Shown here in pieces: positions 20,459 to 32,416 of a DNA stretch of 64,000 nucleotides (positions within the stretch are counted from its first letter, which is position 1; the number at the start of each line of letters is the position of its first letter). Below the pieces are notes generated by a model. It was not told where the DNA came from. It was given only the letters and a program-made list of their open reading frames with translations, and did not search any database. Position numbers and translations under genes: made by a program. This stretch comes from Exobasidium rhododendri. Taxonomy: Eukaryota; Basidiomycota; Exobasidiomycetes; Exobasidiales; Exobasidiaceae. The stretch lies in NCBI GenBank assembly GCA_026210745.1, contig CP110632.1, forward strand, positions 1,983,001 through 2,047,000, read 5' to 3'.

Positions 20459-23400
20459 ATGCCGCCCAAGCCAGAAGAGGGAGCTGCTCCAGCAGCAGCA
20501 GCAGCAGCAGCGCCTATTCAGCTGGAGAACACTTCAAAGAGAGACTTTCTCAAAGACTTAGAAGCGAAGTACCAAAAAGAATGGAACGATGCCAAGCTTT
20601 TTGAGGTAGACTCACCCATGACGACAGAGAAGGATAGCAATCTGGAAAAGCTGTCTCCAGAAGAAATCAGAGAAAAGTTCCCCAAATGGCTTGGCACCTT
20701 TCCGTATCCCTACATGAATGGGTCCTTACATCTAGGGCATGCATTTTCACTTTCCAAAGTTGATTTCTTGGACGGTTTCCAACGTATGTTAGGAAGAAGG
20801 GCGGTCTTCCCTCTAGGGTTCCATGCTACTGGTATGCCCATTCGAGCTTCTTGTGACAAGCTAATCAGAGAAGTCGAGATGTTCGGCAAAGACTTCAGTA
20901 ACTACAAAGATGAATCGGAAATGGAAGATAAACTACCAATAGATACCGATGCCAGCACTAGCAGCCTCACACAAAACAACGTCGCTAAAGCTACAAAGGG
21001 AAAGTTGCAAGCAAAGAGCACCGGTCTCAAATACCAGTTTCAAATCCTGGAGTCGATTGGAGTGCCCCGAGAAGAGATATACAAGTTCACAGAAAGCAAG
21101 TATTGGCTAGAGTACTTTCCACCCATTTGCAAAGTGAGTCTGACAGGATGTGGCGAATTTTTAGTGGACGCTCGCTGATGAGTGATCGTGAATTTCCATC
21201 GTTTCTTCTTTGCACAGGCTGATTGCACTGCTATGGGCGCTCGTATTGACTGGAGACGCTCCTTTATCACGACTGACATTAATCCATACTATGACTCGTT
21301 CGTGCGATGGCAGATGAATAAATTGAAGGCACTGGACAAGGTCAAATTTGGAGAAAGGTACACGATCTACTCTCCGAAAGACGGTCAGCCCTGCATGGAT
21401 CACGATCGATCGGAAGGAGAGGCTTTGGGACCACAAGAGTACACTGCTCTCAAGATGGAAGTAGTACAATGGGGATCACAAGCAGCTGAGCAGTTAGACG
21501 CCAAGCTACAAGGCAAGAAAGTCTTCTTTGTGGCTGCCACTCTACGACCAGAGACCATGTACGGACAGACAAATTGCTACGTCGGACCGACGATAGAGTA
21601 TGGTCTGTATGCCATCAACGATACGGATGTCTACCTATGCACAGAACGAGCTGCTCGAAACATGTCCTATCAGGGAGTAACGAAGGAGAGGGGGCAAGTG
21701 GACTGTCTTGCAAAGGTACAAGGCTCGACTTTGGTAGGCACCATGATCAAGGCACCATTCGGCATATACGAGCAGGTGTACATCCTACCCATGGAGACTG
21801 TACTGGCTACCAAGGGAACCGGTGTAGTTACCTCTGTGCCCTCTGATTCACCGGACGATTACGCTACATTGATGGACTTGCGCAAGAAAGCAGAGTATTA
21901 CAAGATTGACCCTAAATGGGCATCTCTCGAACCGTTTCCTGTCTTGACTACGCCGACATACGGTGGCATGATTGCAGAATCGCTCGTAAAGAGTATGAAG
22001 ATTCAGAGTCCAAAGGACAAGGCTGCGCTGGCGGAAGCAAAGGACATCGCCTACAAGGAAGGCTTCTACAACGGTGTCATGCTGGTAGGATCCTGCAAAG
22101 GCATGACGGTACAAGAAGCAAAGCCCAAAGTGCGCGAAGAAATGATCAAGGCGAACTTGGCTTTTGCTTATGCCGAACCAGAAGGCAAGATTGTCAGTCG
22201 AAGCTCTGATGAATGTGTCGTTGCCCTACTCGATCAATGGTACATCGACTACGGTGAAGCGTCGTGGAAAGAGCAGGCGAAAAAGTTGGTGAAACAGATG
22301 AACTGCTTCCAGGACGATATTCGAAACTCATTCGATGCCGTTTTAGACTGGTTGCATCAATGGGCTTGCGCGCGAAGTTATGGATTGGGGTCCAGATTGC
22401 CCTGGGATAAGGAGTTCTTGGTGGAGAGTCTGAGCGACTCGACTGTCTACATGGCTTACTACACAATCGCCCACTTTTTGCAAGGAGGTGTGATCGATGG
22501 TTCTAAGGTGGGACCTCTAGGTGTAGTGGCGGAAGATCTGACGGATGAGGTCTGGGACTACATTTTAGGATCAAGGGACTATCCTGCCGCCAGTGCAAAT
22601 ACGACGATCACCGAAAGCAAAGCCGAGATGCTTCGAAGGGAGTTCCGATACTTTTATCCAATGAACATACGGTCGAGCGGTAAGGACTTGATTCCCAACC
22701 ACTTGACGTTCTGTGTGTACAACCATGCCGCCCTGTTCCCTGAGAATCACTGGCCGGAAGCGATGAGGATCAACGGCCACCTCATGTTGAACGGAAAGAA
22801 GATGTCGAAGAGTACGGGAAATGCATTGACGATGAGGCAAGCAGTCGACAAATTTGGAGCAGACGCCTGTCGTATCAGTCTCGCGGATGCAGGAGATGGA
22901 ATTGAAGATGCCAACTTCGAGGAGAAGACGGCCAACGCTAACATCCTGCGACTCCACACACTGCTGCAATGGTGTCAAGAGACTTTTGATGAGCAGGACA
23001 AGCTACGAACCGGACCAAAGGACAACTTCTGGGACAAGGCGTTTGAGAACGACATGAACGGTATCATCGATCTAGTGAAAGGATACTACAACGAAGCCCT
23101 GTACAAGAGTGCTGTGAAGAACGGCTTTTATGAATTCCAGAACATCCGAGATGCCTACCGAGAGGCGACGGTGGAGGTGGGCATGCACAGGGATCTGGTG
23201 ATGAAGTGGATGAAGCTGCAGGCTTTGCTCATCATGCCAGTCGCACCACACTTTGCTGAGCATGTCTGGAAGGGCATCTTAGGGGAAAGCAGCACGATTC
23301 AGAATGCCCCATGGCCTACTGCCACTGCACCAGCGGACAAGTCGATTGAAGATGCTGCCATCTACATTCGAGGCCTGATCAAGACAATCCGAGATGCAGA

Positions 23401-23896
23401 ACTGAGCATTGTGAAGAGAAAGGCAAAGGGGAAGAAAGTCGGCACTGGGTACGACGAAAAGCAACCAAAGGCAGTCAAGATCTTCGTCGCCAAAGGATTC
23501 CCACAATGGCAGGAGAACGTCATTGCGATCATTAGGGAGTGCGTTGACAGCAATTCCAAGATCGATGATGGCAAGCTAAAGAGTGAACTGGCCAAGTCTG
23601 GTCTACTGAAAGACAAGAAGATTATGCCCTTTGTCCAATCAATAAAGAAGCGAGTCGAGGACCTCGGACGAGAGGGCGCCTTTGAACGGTCACTACCATT
23701 CAACGAGACGGACATTATTCAAGCTGGTGCCGCTTACCTTCAGAGGACTCTTCGATTTGGTGAACTGCATTTGGAGTCGGCTGAGGATATCCTTGAGAAG
23801 CAGAAAAACGGAGGTGAGGGCGAGGAAGAGATCAGTACTGTTCAGCTAGAGAATGCCCAGCCCGGCTCGCCGGCCTTCTCCTTCTATAATGTGTAA
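20459..23896 (+). CDS. CDC60: Leucyl-tRNA synthetase, cytosolic
   Basis: Two exons, 20459-21133 and 21218-23896, 1117 residues, the size of archaeal/eukaryotic cytosolic LeuRS. The class I HIGH motif is HLGH at about residues 91-94 in FPYPYMNGSLHLGHAF; the KMSKS loop is at about 753-757 (GKKMSKSTGNAL). Between them lies the CP1 editing domain, with the Thr-rich block AATLRPETMYGQTN and the GTGVVTSVPSDSPDD motif that hydrolyses mischarged tRNA. The C-terminal part carries the anticodon-binding and LeuRS-specific region. It charges tRNA-Leu for cytosolic translation and, in yeast, reports leucine to TORC1. An alanine run (GCA repeats) sits near the N terminus. Confidence 0.96.
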
Positions 23897-24102
23897 TTTT
23901 CCTTTTCATTCTCTAACTCTCCTTCACTCCACTTTTGAATCGGGTCTTATTCCGATGAATGGGCAAAATAGTAATTCAATTTAGGGTTATCATTATCCCG
24001 GGATCGCGAAACAGTTTGTCTGTGCGTGCTGCACGCTAGTCTCGATACTCTGAGATTGGACGATCCTCCTCTCCGTACCACCTCTCTAGCGCATTGCACC
24101 AG

Positions 24103-25413
24103 ATGACGACGCTATCACCGCCTGTCATACCTGTGACCGATCCTGGCACGTCAACGGAAGACACGTTCACATCTAGCAAGGACGGCCTCACGCTGTACCT
24201 AAAGAGATGGCAACCCACCACCGCCTCGACTTCATCCTCTCCTCCTCGTGCTGCCATCGTCTTTGCCCATGGCTTCTTGGAATACTATGCCCGCTACAAC
24301 AACATCTTCCCACTCTTTGCACAGTCAAACATTAGTGTTGTCGCATTTGATCAACGAGGTTTTGGGAAGACTTGGACGCAACATGCGACTCCGAAGAAGG
24401 TGCATGGAAACACGACTTGGAAGCAACAATTTGAAGATTTGGCAGACATGATCAGGTTGGAAAAGAGTCGACTGGATCAGACGTATGGGAAGGATAAGGT
24501 GCCGATGTATCTGATGGGTCACAGCATGGTAAGTAGTCTTGCCATTTTCTCTTCAATCTCAATGTAATTTTCGCGAAGCTGATCTTCAAATAATCCTGTC
24601 AGGGTGGAGGAATCGCCTATGCCTTCTTTACTCGACAGCCTGGATCAGAGGAAGATCCACCACAGGACGTGAAGGACATGATAAAGGGCGTCATCCTTTC
24701 GAGTCCCTGGATCAAGCTTAAAAAGGTAGGCTTGGCCCGTTGGAGAAATTGCCGCAGATACTTGGACACTGGTGTTGACCTCACCTTACCCGTCCCCAGC
24801 CTCCTCCTGGCGTCTTGACTTGGGCTTTGACCAAGGTGTTGCATATCTTTCCAGACTTTCCATACTACGCCGGTATGTCGAGGATCGCCTCTTAGAGAGA
24901 GACATGTAGACTTGAACTTGATCTTCCTTCCCTCCTGGTCTCGCTCTCTTAGCTGTCAGTCCAAAGGAGATTTCTCACGATGAAGAAGTGCAGAAGTGGA
25001 CAGCCGCCGATCCGTTCTTTGATGGACATATCTATCTCAAGTGCATAGCAGGCCCATTGTTTGGAGGTGCAAAGTTGATCGATGAAGATAGATACAAGTC
25101 TTGGCCGAAGGGGAAATCAATACTGTGTGCTCATGGGACAGCAGATCCAGTGACGAGCTTCAAAGCAAGTAAGGAGCTCCTAGAAAAGACAATAGCAGAC
25201 GATAAGGAACACAGAGCGTTTGAAGGTCTCTACCATGAATGCTGGCATGAGTCGGGAAATTCGAAGATCGAGTTTCTCAATTATATCATTGAGTGAGTGG
25301 ACAGAAGAAAAGGAAAGACGTCCTTCCGGGTTTGATGGCCTAAATCTCACATCCACATCTCTCTCTTCCATCATTTCAGCTGGATCAAGGCTCGCGAGCC
25401 CGGAGCAGCGTAA
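24103..25413 (+). CDS. Monoglyceride lipase-like alpha/beta hydrolase
   Basis: Five exons, 24103-24528, 24603-24725, 24800-24872, 24953-25292 and 25380-25413, 331 residues. Serine hydrolase fold: HGFLEYYARYN oxyanion region, VVAFDQRGFGKT, nucleophile elbow GHSMGGG (Ser 141, split by the first intron just after Met 142), Asp 272 in CAHGTADPVT, His 302 in LYHECWHE. This is the arrangement of monoacylglycerol lipases such as yeast Yju3, which release fatty acid and glycerol from monoglycerides at lipid droplets and the ER. A segment GVILSSPWIKL is also typical. The last exon is only 34 bp and ends the protein at WIKAREPGAA. Exact substrate is inferred from the family. Confidence 0.85.
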
Positions 25414-26052
25414 GGCTCCGTTGCATGTCTGTGCCTGCCAATTAATGCCATTTATATCCTGTTCTACGATGGTCAGGATGGAGGGGAGGAGACGAGGGAT
25501 GTCACTGAGAAAATACCAGGCCTCAAGGATCTATGTGTAACCTCCACTATCTATTCCCATTCACTTGGTGGTGCTGTACCAGACTTTCGGACTAGACACG
25601 ATGCACATACATGAAGTTCTCCTCACTCACCCGCCATCACCATGATCCCCCGATCTGGACTGTTGCAGTGAAAGCCACGTGGTCGACATATGACGTCGGG
25701 CGGGCTAGAATTGCGACTGCGATTGAAGTTGAAATTCCGAAAGTTGAGTCTGACTTTACAGCTTTGCTCGTCGCTTGACACATGAGAAAGACACATTTTC
25801 CTCCTTGATCTCTGTCTTTACCGCTGTCCACACCTTACGATACCCTTCCTATCACTTATTCGGCACAACCTCTTCTCATCAGCCGCTGTAGAGCCGAACT
25901 CTAGTACAGTTACCGAAGGTCCATCTTAGGCGACACACTGATTGATTGAAAAGCAACGCGACTCTCAGAAGCTGCTCCCAGATCGTATGCTCTGCGTGAC
26001 GAGTAGCAGGCAGTACACAATACATTGCTACGACTGAATAACACATCGAATC
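25414..26052. other. Intergenic: lipase 3' end and AP180 promoter
   Basis: About 640 bp with short frames only. Nothing recognisable besides presumed 3' UTR and promoter sequence. Confidence 0.4.
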
Positions 26053-28872
26053 ATGTCAAAGTGAGTCTTGCAGCTACAAGCTAGTGTGAGTATGCCAGAC
26101 TTATGGACCTACGTCTGCGACTCTAAAATCCCCTTAGCTACGAGAAGCTAATCAAGCAGGCTACCAAACCAAAGCCCGGAGCTCCCAAAGCTAAGTACAT
26201 CGACCCGATCATTGCGAGCTCGTTCAGCCAAGATGGCTCACTACAAGAGATCTGTCGAGCGATATCTGGTAGACTGAGCGACAACAATAGTCTCGTCGTC
26301 TTCAGAAGCCTTATTGTGATACATACACTTATTCGGAATGGTGGGATCGACAACGTCATGTCTCATTTGGCTGGTAATCAGAGCACGCTGAAGCTGAGAA
26401 ATGTAGTCGCTGGCGGAAACTGGCAAGGTGGGTGTGTGAAGATGTTCGTTGCGTAAGCATTTAAGTTGATGAAGAGTATACTGCTTCTGTTCCGTAGGCT
26501 ACGATGCACCCAAGATGTTGGCTCCCTATGCCGCCTACCTTGACGAGCGTATCAAGGCGTACCGCGACACTCGACGAGACCCGATTCGAGCCACCGTGTC
26601 TGGGATAGGAGGCAGGACGAGTAGCGAAGGGTCTAGTTCAGGGCAGCGATTGAGAAGATTGACAGTGGAGAAGGGAGTGCTCCGGGAGGTGGCCATTGCT
26701 CAAAAGGTGTGCAGTCGATTGCTGGACCTCTTCTTTGCCTACTTTTCAGACAATACGTCAGAAGAGATGGCCATGACAGCATTTCGCATGGCTTTGAAGG
26801 ACTTGCTGGCCATCTATGCTGCTATAAATGAGGGTGTCATAAATATCTTGGGTGAGCAGACTTCCCTTGGTCCGTCCTGAGGAGTGAAGTGTTGGAAGAC
26901 TTATCATCGACTTCACCCTGTTCACCCTCACACGCTCGCAGAACACTACTTTGAGATGGCCAAATCAGATGCAGGTCGAGCTTTGGATATCTACAAGCGC
27001 TTTTGCTCGCATACAGAAAAGATTGTTGCTTATCTAGCGAATGCGAAGAAGATGTCGTACTCTCTCAATATACCCATTCCCACCCTACGACATGCTCCCA
27101 TCAGTCTGGCAGGAGCACTGAAAGAATACCTCGATGACCCAAATTTTGAACAGAACAGGCAAGAATACAAGGAGAACAGGCGAGTTGCTGATTCTGGAGG
27201 GACGCCGGCGACAAAGGTGGTACCTAGTGCTACACCCAAGCAAGATGAGACGAAGAAAGGCAGCATTACGATCAAGGAACCATCAGCCGAAGAGAAGACG
27301 AAGCCTGTCAAACTACCAACTTCCAATGCAGCGCTTCAAGACTTCTTTGAGAGCATAGAAACGGATCAATTGAGCATGTTTGGAGGTGCTCAGCAGCAGC
27401 AGCAGATGCAGATGCAGATGCAAATACAGCAGCAACAGCAATTGCAGCCGTACATGACTGGCTTGCCTCAGATGGTTCCTCAACAGACCGGCTACAATCC
27501 CTTCATGAATGGGATGAATGGTGGAGGGAGCTTTATGATGCCACAACAAACGGGATACATGCCTATGCAGCAAAACGGCTTCATGCAACCACAGCAAACA
27601 GGCTTCCTTCAACCTCAGATGACGGGATTCAATCCCTTCCGACAGAATTCTATGCCACAACCGCTTGAGATGAACAATGAAATCACGCCACCTTTCCAAC
27701 ACAATGGCGCACCTACAGGTATGACGACTGCTGCAAACAATGCAGGTGTAAATGCTGGATTGGGATCATCAAATTCACCTTTTGCGCCGAGTACAACGAT
27801 CGCAGCGCCTACACCGTCTTTTTTGCAACAAGCGCCACCCACAAGATCGGCGAGTACTCCCATCAAACCTCTCGTTGCTCAAAAGACTGGATCACGGAAT
27901 CCATTTGCTCCCCCACCAGGCGAGACACCTCCTCCTACTCCACCACCAGCTGGTCCAAAAGGTCCTACTTTACGAGATCTAGCAATGGGAGGAATGGGAA
28001 GTGCACAGGGGCCTAGCACGGGAGGTGGAGGCAACTACGGACTGGGTGCAGGAGCATGGGCAGGTAACGCCGATAGTCAAGAACAGCAACAGCAGCAACA
28101 GTCCAGCTCCAGTCAATTGATGCCGCAAAAGACAGGCCTGATTGGTAGTATTGCCTCTGAATTTGTCAAGGGCTTACCAGTTAGTAGCAACGGCAATGGC
28201 ACTTCCACACCACAAACGTTTGCCCAGTCTCCCGCGCCTACCGCAGCGAGTAACACCAATGACTTTAATTCAAGCTTCGCCGCCCTTTCTTTTCAAAATG
28301 GCCAAGCTCCGACCTCACAAACACCATTGCAAGCTCAACCTACTGGATTCGGTGGGGTGAAGCCTTTCCAACCTTCGTCGACTTTTGGTGCAACCTTGAT
28401 GACACCTCAACCTCCAGTCTTATCGCCTAATATGACTGGCAATCCTTTTGCAAACATGCTCAGCAGTCCTGGCCCTTCTCAACCTCCGGCGGCTGCTACT
28501 AATGGAGCATCAAACGGCTCTTCTCTGTTTAGCAGCAACGGCGGGCCCCCTCAACAACAAAGCACCTCTTCTGCATTCCTCTCCTCCCAACCGACTGGCT
28601 ATGGGAGTACCTTGTTCGGCGGCGGCAACAGTGTGACGCCCAGCAGCAATGGTATCAATCCTCAGCCTACTGGATATGGCTCATCCATGTTTGGAGTAAA
28701 TGGCGCTTCCTCGCTCGCTGCTCAGCCTATCGGGATGGGTGGATCGTCTGTCAAACCATTCCAGCCTTCAAGTGCTTTTGGATCAGCTGCCTTTGGCTCT
28801 CAGCTACCACAACAGCAGTCACAGGAACAACAACGTACTGACAACAATGCCTTTTCTGGTTCGTTGTTCTAG
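26053..28872 (+). CDS. AP180/CALM-type clathrin adaptor (ANTH domain)
   Basis: Four exons, 26053-26060, 26138-26427, 26498-26851 and 26942-28872, 860 residues. The first coding exon is 8 bp (ATG TCA AA). The ANTH domain fills about residues 1-285: YEKLIKQATKPKPGAPK (the phosphoinositide-binding Lys-rich stretch), LVVFRSLIVIHTLIRNG, and HYFEMAKSDAGRALDIYKRF. The long tail is Gln/Pro/Gly-rich with several NPF tripeptides (TGYNPF, GFNPFR, SRNPFA, GNPFAN) that bind EH-domain proteins, and about ten copies of an LxxQxTG-like motif, the phosphorylation site of Ark1/Prk1 kinases. This matches yeast Yap1801/1802, which bring cargo such as synaptobrevin-type SNAREs and clathrin to endocytic sites. A CAGCAG/CAGATG repeat encodes a Gln/Met run after the ANTH domain. 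Confidence 0.92.
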
Positions 28873-29778
28873 TCTACTCCTTTCATGACCGCACCCCCTT
28901 CCCACTGTCCCATGTACACTCCTTACCCTCTGCCGTCTCCCTGAATCCCTTTTCCCCTTACTCCTACTTCAAATGACACGGGCCATTACTTCTTACAAGA
29001 CTTCAGATTTGGCAGCCGCCAAGGGACCCCTGAAACCCGGGCTGCTGCGTGCTACTTCCGTACTCCAATCTTGCAACAAAAAGAACCTCGGAAGATTGAC
29101 GGAAGGAAGGTGCCGTCGTTCTATTCCTCCTATCATCATTAAGGCCATCTTGACTCTGGCCTGATTTAGATTCCTGTTTCGAACTAGTACCTTGGACTAA
29201 ACTCAACCCAACTCGTCGCAAAAGGAGAATTTCCCGCCCGCCAACAGCACGATTAACATTCGGGAGGAAAAATGTAATAATTCTTCCGGAGCGACTGACG
29301 TGGTACATTGTATGTATAGAAATTTAAATACCAAAGGAAATTTTAAGGCTTGACACAGAATGACACTTACTACTGCTAACCCCTGTATCCAAGAATGGCA
29401 ACGCTGGGAAAGGGTAGAAGAGGAAGAGACGCGAATAGAATAAACCGCTGATCTTTGCCCTTTGTTTAAGATTTTGGAATTTTTCCCGTTGCATTGCCTA
29501 AGGGGGAGCACAATCCATTTTGGCCGACAGCGACCGAATCGATAGACTCCTGGAGGGGTGAAAAAGAGAGAGAGAGAGAGGGCTTATCACTTCGAGACCG
29601 ACCACAGAAGATTTCTTAGCCTCAACCACATCTACTTGGAAATATCTCCACTAAGTCGATATTCTTTGTGGCACGCCCCTCTGTGAGATCAGTGGCCTTC
29701 TCCGAACTCTGAATACATAGAGATAGACAGCGAGAGACACTACAGTCAATCCAAACAAAGCTTGCTGTATGTCACAGT
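28873..29778. other. Intergenic: AP180 3' end and arrestin promoter
   Basis: About 900 bp. It holds a 63-codon ATG frame (28973-29164) without recognisable features and a pure AG microsatellite at about 29565-29581. Two minus-strand frames do not resemble known proteins. No RNA gene recognised. Confidence 0.4.
29565..29581 (+). repeat. (AG)n microsatellite
   Basis: About eight AG units in the region upstream of the arrestin-like gene; GA/CT tracts are common in fungal promoters. Confidence 0.8.
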
Positions 29779-32095
29779 ATGCTCAACTCAATCATTCACC
29801 AGCCATGTGAGGTCACACTCCATCTGTATTCCTCCGATCTCTTCATTCACCCGCCTAGACCCAACTCAGAACTGCCTGGCAACGACAAGACGCTCACTGG
29901 ACTGGTGGAGATTAGATCGCCAGTGAGTACACAGGAGCAGAGTATACGTGCGAGGGCGTTCTAGTGTCGCTGATGTGTTATCTTCCCACTCTACTCTGCA
30001 TCCACAGTCAGAGAGGACTATACAAGGCATCAAAGTGACCCTGACTGGTGCTCAGACACTCGTCATTCCAGAGTCATTAGGGCAGATCAATCACTTGACG
30101 ACGCGATATGAGGAAAAGACGTTGATGGAGAAGACTGTCGAGATCAATGCTGAGACTGTTCAGACAACAAGTCTGGGAAAGGGTAAAGGGAAGGAAAGAG
30201 TGACGGCGACGACGCCTCCTTCGGCGGTGACTACGTCGGAAGAGGCTGGCATCCATCTCGATAAAGGATTGCATGGCTTTGAATTTGCTTTCATCATCCC
30301 AGCTTCTTCTGCTCCTTTTGAGAGAGCCAAAAATGGCAGGGTCCGATATACGCTCACAGCAACTGCTCTAGGTGCAGGAAGAGGTAAATCGCCTGTCACT
30401 GTGAGCAGAGAGATATTCATTGTTTTGCAGGTCAACTCGGACGGAGGTCCCACACCACTCGACATCCAGTATCATGATATCCATGAGGCGCTTGGTGCTC
30501 TTTCTGTCTCCCTGACAAGTGCAAGCTTGACGGTGGGCGGCACAGCCAACTTTTCTTTGCACCATCCAACCCCTCCAGCAGGCCTCAGTGTCCATGTTGC
30601 ACGAGTCTTTATGGAGCAGACAGTCGAATTGTACTCTGAATTGAGAAAGAGTTGGATGAAACTGCCAGTGGAAAAGTTGCGACTATGGGAGAGGGGGTAC
30701 ATGCCTTACAAAGACCGAGCGAAACAAGTCGATCCAAACTCTACCATGGAGGATTGTTTGTGGCTACGAGCGGAAGACGGGATATCGCAAGGCAGACCAG
30801 GTAGAGGAGCGACGAACAATAATCAAGTGACGACCATTTCGCCTTTTGGGATCGCTATCAATGGAAGTAACAGCCATGGTGGAAGTGGGTCGCATACACC
30901 GGCAGGCACACCTGGATTAGGCACGTCTTACCCAACCACTCCCGGTGGCACCCTGACGCCAACAAACGAAGGCTACAAGCTGAAAAGTGTCATCAGGCTA
31001 CCCGACGATAACACGATTCGTCCTTCGACTGTTCGAGGTTCAAGAGCTGATATCCGTATCAGTCACGAACTTGGAGTCGAGATCTTCTTTAGTAGGGTAG
31101 GCGTTCTCGACGAGAGAGAAAGTAGTGAAAGTTATGGTAAACCGAAGATACAAGTGTTTAGTATGAGAAGAGCGACGATTGTGCCGACATGCCTTGCCAC
31201 CTTTGATACTATTCACCTGCCACCTTACACCTTTGAATCACCAGTCCACTCTAGACCGCCGAGTCCGACACAACTCCACTCCTCTTCTTTCGGTAGCAAC
31301 GGCAATAGCGGTGGAAGAGGAGGTTCGGGAGGGCCAGGAGTGGGTGCACTTGGGAAGAGCCCTAGTCAAGTAGAATTGGAGTACTGGAAGTTGACACAAT
31401 CGCTACGGGCTGCGTTACCTCATGCTAGTGGAGGTGCATCACTCAGTGCACCGATCACCGGCGTGCATTCAGCGGAGCGGTCCAATCCGGCAAGTCTTCC
31501 AACTAGTCGAAGCTCTTCACCCACTCGTCACAATCACAGTCATGGCCATGGACACGGACTCTTTGGTCGCAGCAAGTCTAGACCTGCTAGCCCGACTGGT
31601 GGTAGCAGTAGCAATCATCATCAACAACAACAGCATCAAAGCGGTACCACTTCACCTCCTCACACGACTGGTATCATTCGCAAAGGCGTCCCTAATCTTC
31701 ACGCTTTGACACCTGCTAATCCTGCCGTCTCCACCACACTCCCTACCGTAATCACTGCCCCAGGTAGTGGAGCAACCACGCCCAAGTCACTACCTGCGAA
31801 TTCACCCTGGGCCATCTCCAATCTACCGCCCCGTACGAGCACGTCGCATGCTACCTGTCAGTGTGGTAGAAGCACAGAGGAATTGGTGGAAGCCGAGCAC
31901 AAGCTCATGGAAGGAGCTGCTACCGCACCTGGTATCTTCTCAGACGCTCATGACGTAGGGCAACTCCCGCCCCCCTGGACGCCAAGTCGCCCAAGCAGTC
32001 CGACAGACGAACAAGTCACTGGCTGGATCACGCAAGGTTCCTCTGAAAGAGACTCAGCCGCCCGAATGAATGGGAAGATTGGCGGTATGTCATGA
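29779..32095 (+). CDS. Arrestin-domain protein (alpha-arrestin-like)
   Basis: Two exons, 29779-29922 and 30008-32095, 743 residues. The first exon gives a typical arrestin-N strand pattern (YSSDLFIHPP...LTGLVEIRSP) continuing as SERTIQGIKVTLTGAQTL, and GFEFAFIIPASSAPFERAKNGRVRYTLTA is the arrestin-N core. The second half carries an arrestin-C-like region (VFMEQTVELYSE, YKLKSVIRLPDD, SHELGVEIFF) broken by Gly/Ser/Thr-rich loops. The tail is disordered and has a His/Gln run and a short CQCG segment near residue 640. Fungal alpha-arrestins link Rsp5/Nedd4 ligase to plasma-membrane transporters for ubiquitin-driven endocytosis. No PPxY motif is obvious (there is a PPYT), so ligase recruitment is uncertain. 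It follows the AP180 gene on the same strand. Confidence 0.75.
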
Positions 32096-32416
32096 TGAAA
32101 GGCCAAGTTCCCCTACTTTTCCCTAAGCCCCCGCCCGCCTTCGTTCCCGCCATGTATACCATTCACTCACTACTCATACTCATGTATCTACTGTACACAA
32201 CACCACTCACGAATGATATAGACAGAGATACCTTCACTGTACATCTATCTCCCTTGTACACTCGCGCGCTTTGGCTTCCGACTTCCGTGGCCTTGGAAAT
32301 TTTTGACTTTCGCCCACCCTGATGCACGAATTTTGACGAGACCGCCTCCTCACCTCTTTCTCCGCCGAGGCTTGTTCTGCCCTTTATCTCCTTGAGGACG
32401 TGCATACACCCATGTC
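32096..32416. other. Intergenic: arrestin 3' end and BCD1 promoter
   Basis: A 321-bp same-strand spacer, CT-rich near the BCD1 start. No other feature seen. Confidence 0.4.

Noticed and set aside
28973-29164. 63-codon ATG frame after the AP180 gene
   Set aside because: Basic and featureless, likely in the 3' region; no family or splice support.
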